Assembly: GCA_029237695.1 (NCBI GenBank)
Contig: CM055280.1
Span: forward strand, 35,548,508 to 35,612,507
From: Conchocele bisecta
Lineage: Eukaryota; Mollusca; Bivalvia; Lucinida; Thyasiridae
Direction of reading: 5' to 3'
DNA: 64,000 nt
The first letter of the stretch is position 1. Each line of letters opens with the position of its first letter. Positions 44,763-56,200 of this stretch are shown here, one piece after another. Position numbers and translations under genes: made by a program. The notes under the pieces are model-generated. The model was not told the origin of the DNA and ran no database searches. It saw only the letters and a list, made by a program, of their open reading frames with translations.

Positions 44763-47160
44763 TCAACCATAGTTAATTGGATCTGGAGTTGAATGGGTGT
44801 CTTTTAGAAGGCACATGGCATTACGCACAACAAGAAATACTCTATGGATACGACCATGGATCACACTGCTGTAGGGGGTAGGGCTTACAGAGGTTTCAAT
44901 GGTGAAGCTCGGATATGCCACTCCATTCGAAGCTCGTATTTGACTTAGCACTATCCCACACATGAATAAGATATTCCTCAGCCTTCCGAGCCATCGCTTC
45001 AGTTAACTGATCTGACTCTGCAAAGTCGGCTAGGAATGTATGTGATTCACACAAGAGAGACGTGTGTTTGATGCCAATCTTGCTCAGAGTATCGTCGCCA
45101 GTGAGGACATGCGCTTTCAATATGACCCTGCAGACCCACTCCCAACTTATCGGCGAGAACATGAAGTTGTAGATGACGCCTATGCTCACTGGGGCCAAAC
45201 TCTACCCACAACTCATGAAGCCCCTTCTCACGCAATTGAGGCATAAACCGAAGTAAGGACACTATTGTATCTGTATCATTGGAGGTCACAAGCACCCGAC
45301 CACTCACACGATCCACTACCCAACCACAGTGCAGAACAATGCGAACATCGGCTTATTGTACATCACACATCGGCGCTTCAATAGGTACCACATTTTCAGA
45401 TGATAGTGGTGTTAATGCCCTGTCGAGATGTAACATGTGTGCTGGAAGAACTGTCTCGCCTGTGATGCATCCACTAAGCCCGATGGTCAGCTTGACCAGT
45501 TCAGAAGTTGATGCCAGCTGGCGATGTTACAACTAGATTGTATTGGTTACTAATGTCCAGAACTAGGCCAGCTGGTGCAGTATTGGGACATCGTTGGTGA
45601 TTTCTATGAGATCAACAGACCCTACTCCTCCAGCATGACAGAGTCTTTCCCTAGATTTAAAGGATGACAGCAGGTAACTATCACACACGACGAGGAGACT
45701 GGCCTGACGTGCATGGCCTGCAGATAGAGCACAGCTAATTGCCCGATAGAATGTTCCAAATGATGTTAATTTTGGAAATGATGTCTAAGATATCGCATAA
45801 CGGCAATCAGTGCACTCTTGTCAGGTTTGGATGGGATGTCACCTTCAAATAGCGTTGAAGTTGGGATGATAGCATGGCCATATATAGAGTTGAGTGCCAT
45901 TCCTCGATCTTTGACGATCTCAATGTCACGCTGAGCTGCTGCTATCAGCTTGGATGACAGAGCCACATGAGCTGTAGCCTCATTGGCAGCTGGTTTGTTG
46001 TACATTTGTGGCAGGTTTGTTTTTGATATGGTGGCAGACATATTTTGGTCTTTTATAGGAACCGCTCTTCCCTGAATTCTTTGACCAGTATATCTCCATT
46101 CTCTTGCATCTGGAGCAGCCGTACAGCCACTTGGTCATCTACCTATTGTTTGATAATTATGTTATGGAGCTTGATGCATGCACTTTGGATTATGTATGGA
46201 TTGCCTCTATCTCAAATAAAGTCCAGACGCCTTGCCACATTTTCATTGAGCTTATCAGCTTTGCAACCAGTAAGTTCATTATGCACCCTTGCTGATTCGC
46301 TGTGATTCATCACTCTTCATTTCCCGGAAAATATTCGAGACAAGTAAAATTTTGTGGAATATAAGCTACTACTTGACTGTGATTGCCATGTTTCTAGTTT
46401 GTCCCTCAATACCACATGTACTATTTGACGATCTCTGGATTGATTGTTCCAGCTTCATATCTCATTATCTGGTGCAACATCATTAAAAGAGTCCTCAGCC
46501 AGATCCGTCCCAACCAAGTGACCACTCGTGAAGTGCTGGTAGATCTCGGAATTGGTTGCTTCTAACACCTTTGTCGATTCCAGATAGAAGGTAACGTAGC
46601 AAGTCGCTCTCCCGAAAGATCGCCAGAGATTTTTCTACAGAGGCCATGGGTACAAGAGGGAAGTTTTCTTCTCGATCTGATGCTACAGCATGCTTAATGA
46701 CGCTAGCTATGTGCTGAAACTGTTGTAAGTACTGGCACATCTCAATATTCTGTTCTGAAGATTGATGGACAAGCTCTACTAACTTCTCGACCGACAACTT
46801 CTCACAAAGTGCACGATGCACATCGACCGCACATGCCATTATATTATCATTGATCTCGTGACCACTGTGAAAAAACCACTGACAGAAAGCCTCACATGTC
46901 AACAAACCGTTCAGGTCTGAAACCATCATTATTCATTGGAAGGAGTGAACAGACTGACTGCCTTCCAACACAGAGATCAATGGCAGTTTACCAAACACTT
47001 CAGTCTCGAGATCAGAGCATCCTCAGACCTCAATACCTGCTCCTCTAATATACCGCCCAACACACATCAGCAAGATTTTGACTCATTGAAATATTCCCAT
47101 CAATCCATGAACATCAGAAAATTAATTCGGTTCAGTCAACATGTCATATCGGCCACAGTA
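44763..47160 (-). pseudogene. Transposon-encoded protein remnants (nuclease-like fragment)
   Basis: Several minus-strand fragments in changing frames: LVHQSSEQNIEMCQYLQQFQ (46495-46929), IEIVKDRGMALNSIYGHAII with TLFEGDIPSKPDKSALI (45766-46041), VLVTSNDTDTIVSLLRFMPQ (45047-45316) and HVLTGDDTLSKIGIKHTSL (44896-45198). The pair 'SNDTD' followed about 60 residues later by 'H.LTG.DT.S' matches my memory of a large family of uncharacterised invertebrate proteins with a PIN/FEN1-like fold that travel with transposons. At least three frame changes make this a dead gene. Family assignment is from recall. Confidence 0.5.
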
Positions 47161-47474
47161 TGAAATACACCCTCATCACAAAATACAGGTACGAGGGACT
47201 GAGATGGGGTTGAGTTGCCGATGAAAACTTTGTAAATTTTGAAGGACCTTACGTTCAGTTGTATAGTCAATCACAGGGGAGGGGATCACAGGCATAAACC
47301 CTACTCGCATTATCGGCACTATCGCAGTATATAACAGAGCATGAGAACCACCCCATGTAGGCAGTGTACCATAAGTAGCATGAACCTTTGGTAGTTTTAA
47401 CCTGATGAAGGATATAAGAATTTGCGCTAATCTGCTTGACGGAGAGCAGACACACAATCAATTTTGATGCCTGT

Positions 47475-47872
47475 TTTGTTTGTTTGTTTATTAGTGTTTA
47501 ACGGCCTATCAACAGCTAAGGTCATGTAAGGCCGGGCAAACGGGTTCGATCCCATTTTAACCTGCTGCATTGGGGGGAAAATCCCAAAATCAGAACGGAA
47601 TATTTACATCAAGAACAAATATATTCAGCCCTGAAATTAGAATAACCTGACCTGGTGCCAGGTCCATACCACACCAAGTCACTTGGCCCCTTCCCCTAAA
47701 ATAGGATTACGAATATCGTAATACTCACTTAAGGGGAATAACCAGATTCAACTGTCACATACAAAATGCCAAAGACGTATGTGAGGGCCAAACCAGGTCT
47801 CCAGTCGGGATTCCGGTAAGGATGAACCCTGATCGTTAAATTACCCATCGCGGGCTCCCACCTGCCACCCAC
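47475..47872 (+). mobile_element. SINE, family 1, with target-site duplication
   Basis: Flanked by a perfect 12-bp duplication TTTGATGCCTGT (47463-47474 and 47873-47884). TTTAACGGCCTATCAACAGC and a strong B-box GGGTTCGATCCC (about 47544) support Pol III origin. Ends CCACCTGCCACCCAC. Confidence 0.85.
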
Positions 47873-47931
47873 TTTGATGCCTGTATCCTCTATAACTTTG
47901 AAGCTGGAATGCATGCTTGGTTTCACTGATA

Positions 47932-47935
<4 letters not shown>

Positions 47936-47982
<47 letters not shown>

Positions 47983-47994
47983 GGGGGGGGGGGG
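47936..47994 (+). repeat. Poly-G run
   Basis: About 58 bases of G with one A. The polyproline frame on the opposite strand is not a gene. Confidence 0.9.
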
Positions 47995-48897
47995 CGAGTA
48001 GGCACTTCTTTTTCACAGGCAAGCACGCTGTATCTAACAACCTGATTATGAATATCCATAAATACAGAACAAGTAGTAAAATGGTGCCCAATTGCATGGT
48101 CTGGCATATTAACCTCAACAAATGTTTGCTATTTATGTATACAATTGTGTGTATCTTATTTTAAGCCATTTAACTGATGTTTTATATTGACCGTCATTGG
48201 TGATGCATCAATTTACTACATCCCAATCAAAATCAGTTTACGTTCACTTGTTTTACAGACTTTTGCGGCGGCCATTTTGGATTCTGATAACTAGACAACA
48301 TCTAAATTGTTTTTTGATACCTTTGTGCCTTGTATGCCTGAAAATCCCATAATACACAAACAAAATTGTTTATGTTCCTATCAAAATTAGCACATACTTG
48401 CCTGTTTGGCAGATATTTTATGGCGGTCATCTTCACTTTTGCAACTAGGTAACATCTAAATGATTTTCTACACAATAGCTATATATGGTATACATGAAAA
48501 CATCATTATGAACATCAATCTCATTCATCTACTATGCTCATATCAAGAATTACACATTTTTTGTCGACTTTTAATGGTGGCCATCTTGGATTACGGTAAA
48601 TAGGCAATGTCAAGATGATTTTTGACATCACAGCTGTATCGGGCATGCTTATAAATCACATATTTGACACCAAAATCGCCTATATACTACATTGCTATCA
48701 AAAGTTATATGCATTTCAGTTTTGATACAGGTCTGACGGCGGCCTTCTTGGAAAATGGCCGCTCACGGACTCATGCTATGAATTTTGGAATTCCACCTAG
48801 TAGATTCTTGACACTGGGTGTATCATATATTCAAATCAACTGTCAAAGTCTATGCTAATGCAAATGTATACGGGTCACTATGGCAGAGCCTGGACTA

Positions 48898-49032
48898 TAG
48901 GCTGCATTATGCTCAATACATGTAAATCCAATAATTGTTTACAAGAAAACATTGTTAATGTGACATTTACAGACAATAATACTTTTGCACTAACAAACAT
49001 TTTAGTCTTATGAAGTTTAGTGAAACGGCCCC
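48898..49032. mobile_element. MITE GGCCCGTTTCACTAAA, copy 3, right part
   Basis: TAGGCTGCATTATGCTCAAT to AAGTTTAGTGAAACGGCC, completing the element begun at 43841. Confidence 0.75.
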
Positions 49033-50276
49033 CTGGTCCTTTGATTTATTTTAGCGTTCATGTGTTACTGAACAACTTATGTGCAGTCTTATCTGGGTCT
49101 ACACTCAGATTGCAATTACAATTAATAAGTGTGAAAATATGAATCTGTCAAATAATGCAGTTCCTGATCAGATTGCGCAGATATGTAGGATGATATGTAT
49201 CAACACCAGTCAACAACACTATAATGGCTCCTTTACACAACAAATCATGCAATATTCGCTTTTTTGTACAATTGCCACAAAATATACAAGTTGGGACCAG
49301 ATTTCTATAAATAAATTCAAAGGGAAATAACTAGCTATGATCCCCTATTGACAGCAGTATATTCAGTTAGTATTGAAAGGTTTTAACAATGCAAACATGA
49401 CTCAAACAACACACAAACAAGGTTTCTGTTTTCTGTACATTTACATCCCAAAATTCCATTTTATGCATCATAAACAAAATATGTGTACATGCAAATGTGC
49501 TGATTCCTTGCAGCAATATAACAACAATCTTCATGAAAGCCATCATACTTTATCTAACATCGCCGTAAGCAGATTAAAAGACACACTATCAATAACATAT
49601 GAGCAACTAACATGTCCTAAAATACCTCAGGGAAAGTGTGTACGTCATCATGCAGGAACCAGAATTAATTGAGATACAATATTGTTTTATTTAGCGCTAG
49701 CTATCAATAGGTATGTCCAAGTGTTTGCGACCAGGTCCTGTAAGCAGATTAAAAGACACAATAATATCAGTAACACGATTCGTCTTTTAATAAGTTTGTA
49801 CGTCATCATGCAGGATCCATAATTAATTGAGATACAATATTGTTTTATTTAGCGCCAACCGATCAATAGGTACTCCAAGTGTTCGAGACCAGTACAGGCC
49901 CTGATCAGACTGTGCAATCGCGCAGTCTGATCGGGGCCTATGCTGTTCGCTTGATTAATATTCAGACTGTGATTGATTTTCATCTTGAAGAAACATGCAC
50001 TGTGTGAAAAGCGACCGTAGCGACTGACACGGATAGCTGTACTCCACTGAAATGTCCTTAGGCATTCTGTTTGTAAGGTCGCATTACCCATATGGCAACA
50101 GTGTGGTTAAGAGACAATATTGAGTGTCGTTAGTGCTATTACTATTGCCAAGACATAAATACACTGTGGAGAACAGCTGATTACTTGAAAGGCAAATGGT
50201 CTATAATCACACGAAATGAGCATGATGAGAGTGAGAATGTCTTTTTATAGGGCTCCAGATGAAGCATATATTGATA
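49033..50276. other. No gene supported
   Basis: AT-rich. A short direct repeat (GCAGGA(A/T)CCA(G/T)AATTAATTGA and AATATTGTTTTATTTAGCGC) occurs at about 49650-49700 and 49810-49855. A hairpin CTGATCAGACTGTGCAATCG / CGCAGTCTGATCGGGG lies at 49900-49940. Confidence 0.45.
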
Positions 50277-50458
50277 TACAGTCAAACCTGTGAATAAAGG
50301 CCAGTCATGGGAAGTAAAAGATCTGGCCTATGTTCACAGGTGGTCTTTATTTGCAGGGTCATTTATATAGTAATTGTGCCATTTGGACAACAAAAGTGTG
50401 GCCTTTACAGCCAGGTGATTGCTATTCTGAGGTGGTCTTTAGCACAGGTTCGACTGTA
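50277..50458. mobile_element. MITE, TIR TACAGTCAAACCTGT
   Basis: TACAGTCAAACCTGTGAATA mirrored by GCACAGGTTCGACTGTA. TA-bordered, mariner-like. Confidence 0.65.
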
Positions 50459-50704
50459 CATTTGTATATTAGTAATTTACTCATTTATATATACTAGCTG
50501 AACATGCGTTGTCAATTGATTATCAAAAGTTTGAGTACAAAGTACTCACAAAAATTTTACTTTCAAATACCCAAATAATACCCAAATGAGGACTACAAGT
50601 AAAAAAGTCTCAAAAATGCAATAAATTCAGCAATATTTTTGAAAAATAAAATATTCATTGCATTTGAAATCAGGAGGTACAATACTATTTAGAAACAAAG
50701 CTTA

Positions 50705-51175
50705 TCTGAGTAATCTTGTAATGGTGATATTGTAATGGTAATCTTAATGGTAATCTTGTAATGTAATCTTGTAATGGTAATAGTGTAATCGTAATCTTGT
50801 AATGGTAATATTGTAATCTTGTAATGATAATCTTGTAATGGTAATCTTTGGTAATCTTGTAATGGTAATATTTGGTAATCTTGTAATGGTACTCTTGTAA
50901 TGGTAATCTTGCAATGTAATGGTAATCTTGTAATGGTAATCTTGTAATGGTAATCTTTGGTACTCTTGTAATGCATCTTGTAATGGTAATCTTGTAAGTG
51001 TAATCTTGTAATGATAATCTTGTAATGGTAATCTTGTAAGTATAATCTTGTAATGGTAATCTTGTAATGGTAATCTTGTAATGGTAATGGTAATCTTGTA
51101 TCTTGTAATGGTAATGGTAATGGTAATCTTGTAATGGTAATCTTGTAAGTGTAATCTTGTAATGGTAATCTTGTT
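50705..51175 (+). repeat. GTAATCTTGTAATG minisatellite
   Basis: About 30 imperfect units of GTAATGGTAATCTT and TTGTAATG over 470 bp. The minus-strand frame that translates it (ITITRLPLQDYHYK type) stays open only because the unit lacks stops. Confidence 0.85.
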
Positions 51176-51232
51176 TGATCCTCAATTGGTGCAGTATGTG
51201 AGCTAGGTGCATAAGAATGGAATGGTTCTTAA

Positions 51233-51464
51233 CTCTTTGCATGCTGGGAAATTTGTGGGCTATAAATAGTTAAAAAATAGCAGATGACAATTCAATATAT
51301 TTTCTTTTATTTCTCCTTATAAATGTCATGAATATGTCTTGGAATTTCATTAGAATTGTGTCCGGAGGAATTCTAATGAAATTTCAAGACATATTTACAG
51401 AGAGAAATAAAACATATACTCCTAATTCGTTTGGCGGATATTTTCGCCGCTAGCATGCAAAGAG
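51233..51464. mobile_element. TTAA-type MITE, TIR CTCTTTGCATGC, copy 2
   Basis: TTAA at 51229-51232 and 51465-51468, with the same TIRs as 41617-41865. Confidence 0.8.
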
Positions 51465-51679
51465 TTAATGAATTTAGAGCCATTCATGATAGATGGTATA
51501 ATGTGGGAGGTACATGTACATAAGAAAAGACAATAATGAAATCACATATTCCGTCACCTACTGGTACTATATACTATATACATGTAAGATAAAATATACC
51601 GGTACCACATAAAATAAAGGGACAGAAATTTAAACATTAATTGATATGTATATGTCTGCGACATTGCAACTTGGTGTGA

Positions 51680-52182
51680 TTTTATTTATTGGTGTTTAAC
51701 GGCCTATCAACAGCTAAGGTAATTTAAGGCCGGGCCAACGGGTTCAATCCCGTATTTAACCTGCTGCATTGGGGGGAAATCAGAATGGAATATTTGCATT
51801 GAAAAGATATATATTCAGCCCTGGTGACAGGTCCATACCACACCAGTCACTTGGCCTCTTCCCTAAAAGTAAACGCATTACGAATAATCATAATACTCAC
51901 AAACGGGTTATAACCAGATTCAACTGTCATATAAAAGAATGCCAACGACGTACATGAGGGCCAAACAACGACGTACATGAGGGCCAAACAACGACGTACA
52001 TGAGGGCCAAACAACGATGTACATGAGGGCCAAACAACGACGTACATGAGGGCCAAACAACGACGTACATGAGGGCCAAACAACGACGTACATGAGGGCC
52101 AAACCAGGTGACTGGTCTCCGGTTGGGATTCAGGTAAGGACGAACCCTGATTACACATCACAATATCCCACCTGCCACCCAC
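51680..52182 (+). mobile_element. SINE, family 1, with internal 23-bp expansion
   Basis: Perfect 15-bp duplication TGCAACTTGGTGTGA on both sides (51665-51679 and 52183-52197). B-box GGGTTCAATCCC. The usual single ACGTACATGAGGGCCAAA block is expanded here. Ends CCACCTGCCACCCAC. Confidence 0.85.
51944..52103 (+). repeat. 23-bp tandem repeat inside the SINE
   Basis: About seven units of ACGACGTACATGAGGGCCAA plus ACA, nearly identical, so a recent expansion. No spacers, so not a CRISPR array. Confidence 0.85.
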
Positions 52183-52330
52183 TGCAACTTGGTGTGAATT
52201 TGAAATGCATAGTACACATGCCACTAAATCATGCTGGAGAACCTTACTCATTTACAGGGCTCCAGATAAGGAATTAGTTATTGAGTATAATATCACTCCA
52301 TCATTTCTGAAGCAATTGGGTATTTCAAAA

Positions 52331-52436
52331 AGTAGTATATAAGAGACACAATGATACCATCACCTCTGGAAGGCACCGGCTACGCGCGGCACCTTCCATC
52401 GCATGATGGTATCATTTGTGATTCTTATATACTACT
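52331..52436. repeat. Palindromic left terminus of the Polinton
   Basis: AGTAGTATATAAG at 52331 is mirrored by CTTATATACTACT ending at 52436. The arms (GATACCATC, GGAAGGCACCGG / CCGCGCGGCACCTTCC, GATGGTATC) pair over about 48 bp with a small CG-rich loop. Either the terminal repeat folds on itself, or two terminal fragments were joined head to head. Confidence 0.65.
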
Positions 52437-52449
52437 ACCGCGAGACCAT

Positions 52450-52728
52450 ATATCCCTATGTTATACTCAGTATATATATACAACAATCTGTCATACTTTT
52501 ATTACGAATAAAATAACAACTGACACCCTATTAAAGATCAGAAATCTATAAGTTATACTCAGTATTTTACAACAATCTGTCACAAATATAAACTGACACC
52601 CTATTAAAGACAAGTTATCCATAAGTTATACTAAGTATATTACAACAATCTGTCATACATTTATTACGAATAAAATATAAACTTACACCCTATTGAAGAT
52701 AAAAAATCTATTGGTTATACTCAGTATA
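52450..52728 (+). repeat. Three subterminal tandem repeats
   Basis: About 80-95-bp units with TTATACTCAGTAT, TACAACAATCTGTCA, ATTACGAATAAAATA and ACACCCTATT(A/G)AAGA, starting near 52461, 52551 and 52626. The third copy ends at the start codon of the next gene. This is a likely promoter or replication region of the element. Confidence 0.75.
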
Positions 52729-53160
52729 ATGCCTACCATAAAGCAAATGAGAGAGCAAGCTAAGAGTTGGGGAATTTCCTTAAGAGGTTTGAGACTCAAG
52801 AAAGATATAGCAGATAGGATAAGTGACGCGCGAGCCGTCGTCTACGAGGAGAGGCTGCGGCGTGCGGTTTCGACCGGACGACTGCCCGCCGACCCTGAAA
52901 AACACTCCGAGAAATTGGAGAACGAGACGACGGCCAGTCTGCGCGCCACCGCTTACGCGCAGCGTGTAAAAGAAGATCCCAGCGCACGTAGAAAACCCCT
53001 ATACAAGGCGTACTACAATAAGATTTATCAAGGGTTGGTGGGGGGACCTCCCAAGAAGAGGAGAGATATCGCCAGAGCTTTAGTGGAGGAGGGTCCCAGG
53101 ATTCTCGCCGAAGAAGCCGAAGTTAGGGAAACTGTTGATAGAGGGGTAGGAGGAAGATAG
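52729..53160 (+). CDS. Polinton ORF with SAP-like N-terminus
   Basis: 143 codons from the first ATG (MPTIKQMREQAKSWGISLRG). An in-frame TTG 36 bp upstream is less likely. The first 35 residues have the helix-turn-helix spacing of a SAP DNA-binding motif (LRGLRLKKDIADRI). The rest is charged and helical, with GGPPKKRRDIARALVEEG near residue 105. It lies directly after the subterminal repeats and 48 bp upstream of PolB, the usual place for an early or DNA-associated protein. Intact. Function unproven; SAP is inferred from pattern only. Confidence 0.6.
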   Translation: MPTIKQMREQAKSWGISLRGLRLKKDIADRISDARAVVYEERLRRAVSTGRLPADPEKHSEKLENETTASLRATAYAQRVKEDPSARRKPLYKAYYNKIYQGLVGGPPKKRRDIARALVEEGPRILAEEAEVRETVDRGVGGR

Positions 53161-53208
53161 TATGGACTTTCGAGTGGGGGGTAGACGGGGAGATTCGCTA
53201 ATCGCATA

Positions 53209-56200
53209 ATGAATAAAATTCGCCCGGAGATGACCACGGCATGTTATCTGAGGTATTCGTGCTCGTATCGTATTAGGAACATAGAGACCGACGCTACTAT
53301 GATCTATCACAAACAATCAAAGGGCAGTCCGTGGATAAACGAGATCGCCAAAGCCGAGAGTTGGATATCCGATAGAGAGAAAGGTCGAATGGACATCGAC
53401 AAAGTCGATAGACCAAACACAAAATGGACCTTCGTTCGTTGGATATCGGTCGAGGTGAAGATGATCATCGACGCGCAACAACTTCTCATGGGAGCGGAAA
53501 AACTCCCAGACTGGCTAAGACAGAAAAAGGGAATGTATTCCGTCGACACGTATGACGACTACTTATGTCTGTTTAGGTGCATAGCCATCCAACGTGGAGG
53601 GAGACCAGACCGCTGTTGTGAGAAGGCACGAGCTCTGGCTCGCGAATATCTCGGGCATGATAACGGACCGGGTAGCCAGGGAATTCCCCTGGATGATATT
53701 AAGAAGGTCGAAGAGCATTTCAAGCTGGGTATTCGCGTTTACGAGCCCACCGCCGATGGAGTGTGGTACCTCATGAAGGTTCCGGCAAATTACGACGTGG
53801 TTGGGGGGAAGACAATGACGATAGGAATGTTTGGAGGTCACTCGTTCCTCATAACGAATCTCCGCAAGATGACGAACGAGTACGGGTGCACCGGATGTCA
53901 ACAACGGTTCACAAAGACGTGTAAAATGCACAGGCACGCGACCACCTGCATGGGTGGGAAGACCGTGGTGACATGTCCAGGTAAGAGGGTAGAGAGACCA
54001 CAGTCGGCCTACGAGAAGGCATTCTATCCTAAGGGGTCAGCGAGTGTGAGGTCGATTCAATGCTTGAGCAGAGAAGAGGAGAGGGTGGGAAAGCACATAC
54101 ATCACGCCGACTGCGGTCACGGTGGTGAGAGGTGGGTGGCCGGTGATCCGTTCGACGGTTACTGTCACGAGACCGAGACCGTGTTTCAGTTTCACGGATG
54201 CTACTGGCACGGGTGTCTGAGGCATTGCATGAGAGGTAACGCGAGATCGCTGTACAAGAGGACGAAAATTCAAGACGCCAAGATAAGGAAGGCGGGTTAC
54301 GAGCTGGTGGTGATGTGGGAGTGCGAGTGGTTGAATGAGGTGAATACCTACTATCCACAATCGCCACGCGAGGAGGAGACGACTCTGTACCCCCACCAGA
54401 TAGTCTACGACTTCGAGGCGTATCTCGACAAGTCAAAAAGCACGCGACCCACCAAAGACCTAACCTTCGAGGTCGAGCACGTTCCTATATCGGTGTCGTT
54501 GGGGGATACGATGCATGAAGGAATCACACACCTATGTGAACGAGATCCCGACACGCTAGTCAAGAAGTTTGTGACCGAGCTGCAGATGAGAGGCAAGGCA
54601 ATCAGGGAGGGGGTTAGGAAGAAGTATCTGCCGGCCGACATAGATATGTTATCGAAGTCTCAGCAAGCAAAGATTATCTCTTGGATTGACCAAGTTACGG
54701 TGGTGGGGTTCAACTGTAGCAGGTACGACCTGAACCTCATCAAGCAGTACTTTGTAGAGAAGTTGGCGGCCACCGTGAATAAGGTGATGGTCGGAAAGAG
54801 AGCCAGCACGACGATGTTTCTGTTTACCCCGGAGTTTAGATTTCTCGACATCATCCAGTATCTGGGACCCGGTACCACGTACGACCGGTGGGTTAAGGCG
54901 TACGACTGTAAAAACGGTAAAGTAAAACTCACTTTCCGTACGAGTGGTTCGATAGCGCGGACAAGCTCGACCATCCGGGGCTGCCAGACTATCCCGAGTG
55001 GTACTCGAAGTTGAAGGGTGAGTTCCTACTGTCGTTGTCCGAGTGGAAAGAGTGTAAGAAGGTATTCCGAGAAAAGGGGATGAAGACGTTCAAGGAATGG
55101 TTGCAACACTACAACGACTTGGATGTAGGACCGTTCCTGGAGGCTCTGACTAAAATGACGAAATTCTACAGGGGAAGAGGCGTGGACATACTCAAGGATG
55201 CTGTGTCTCTGCCCGGTGTTTCCCTTCAGTACCTACTCCGCGGGTCGATCGATGGGAAGGCGGACACGCCCGAGCTGTGGTCACCGAAGTCTGAAACTTA
55301 CGAGATGATGAAGCAGGGATTGGTCGGTGGTCCGTCCATAGTATTCTCCAGATACGCCGAGGCTGGAAGGTCGACGATCAGGGGTCAGGTGGGGAGTCAG
55401 GAGGAGAAGATGTGCAAGGCGGTGCTGGGGTACGATGCCAATGCTCTGTACCTATCTACTCTGTCGAAGGACATGCCGTGCGGGGAGGAGCAGATATGGA
55501 CGTGTGACGACCCGGAAAGACAGTCGTATATAGACTGTTTCGTGAGGAAGGTCAGGAGTGAAAAGTGGTTCGGATTTGCGGAGTTGGATATAGAGGTCCC
55601 GGAAACGTTGAGAGACAAGTTCTCGGAAATGTCACCGCTGTTCGTTAATCGAGAAGTCGATGAGAACGAGGTTCCACAGCACATGAAGGACTACCTGGCC
55701 GGGACCGGGAGGGGGAAAAGAGTCGAAGGACAGAGAAAGCTCGTGGGGGCAATGTCCGCCAAGAAGATGATCATATACTCCCCGCTGCTAAAGTGGTATC
55801 TGGAGCACGGTCTGATCGTCAAGGCGGTGCATAGGGTGATAGACTACACACCCGGCAACCGTTTCAATGGTTCGTTTAAAGAGGTCACCGCTGCTAGACG
55901 GACGGGGGACGTCGACAAGAGCAAGGCGGTGTTGGCGGAGATATTCAAACTGGTTGGCAACGCGTGTTGTGGCAAGCTGATAGAGGCACAAGAGAGACAC
56001 CTGAACACCACATATACGAAGGATGAGAAGACTGTCGATCGGGCAATGAGGTCGTCGTGGTTCGAAGACCTGGAGGAGATTGGGGAGGCTTACGAGATAT
56101 CGAGCAGGAAGACTCGAGTGGTGATCAACAGACCGTTTCAGTGTGGCATAGCGGTTTACCAGTTGGCCAAGCTCCGGATGCTGGAGTTCTACTACGATTT

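Larger units (their letters stand above)
43940..48897. mobile_element. 5 kb DNA transposon with ~530-bp TIRs
   Basis: TIRs run from 43940 to about 44480 and from about 48370 to 48897. They start TAGTCC(T/A)GGC(C/T)CTGCCATAG and carry several GATGGCCGCCAT-like words. The target is the palindromic MITE at 43841: one TAG is found on each side (43937-43939, 48898-48900) against a single TAG in the intact MITE at 16415, so a 3-bp duplication is likely. The interior has decayed minus-strand coding sequence (44763-47160) and a SINE (47475-47872). A 3-bp duplication and long TIRs would fit Academ or a related superfamily; I cannot prove it. Confidence 0.75.

Noticed and set aside
47729..48121. Proline-rich ORFs over the 58-base G run
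   Set aside because: Low-complexity artefact of homopolymer translation, overlapping a SINE end.
50685..51242. 185-codon ORF over the GTAATCTTG minisatellite
   Set aside because: Open only because the repeat unit lacks stop codons; the composition (TRLPLQDYHYK repeats) has no start or promoter support.
51944..52103. CRISPR-like regular array
   Set aside because: Units are directly adjacent with no unique spacers, lie in a SINE, and the genome is eukaryotic.
52693..52728. Upstream extension of the SAP-like ORF from a TTG
   Set aside because: The ATG at 52729 is the first standard start, and the extension is translated tandem repeat.
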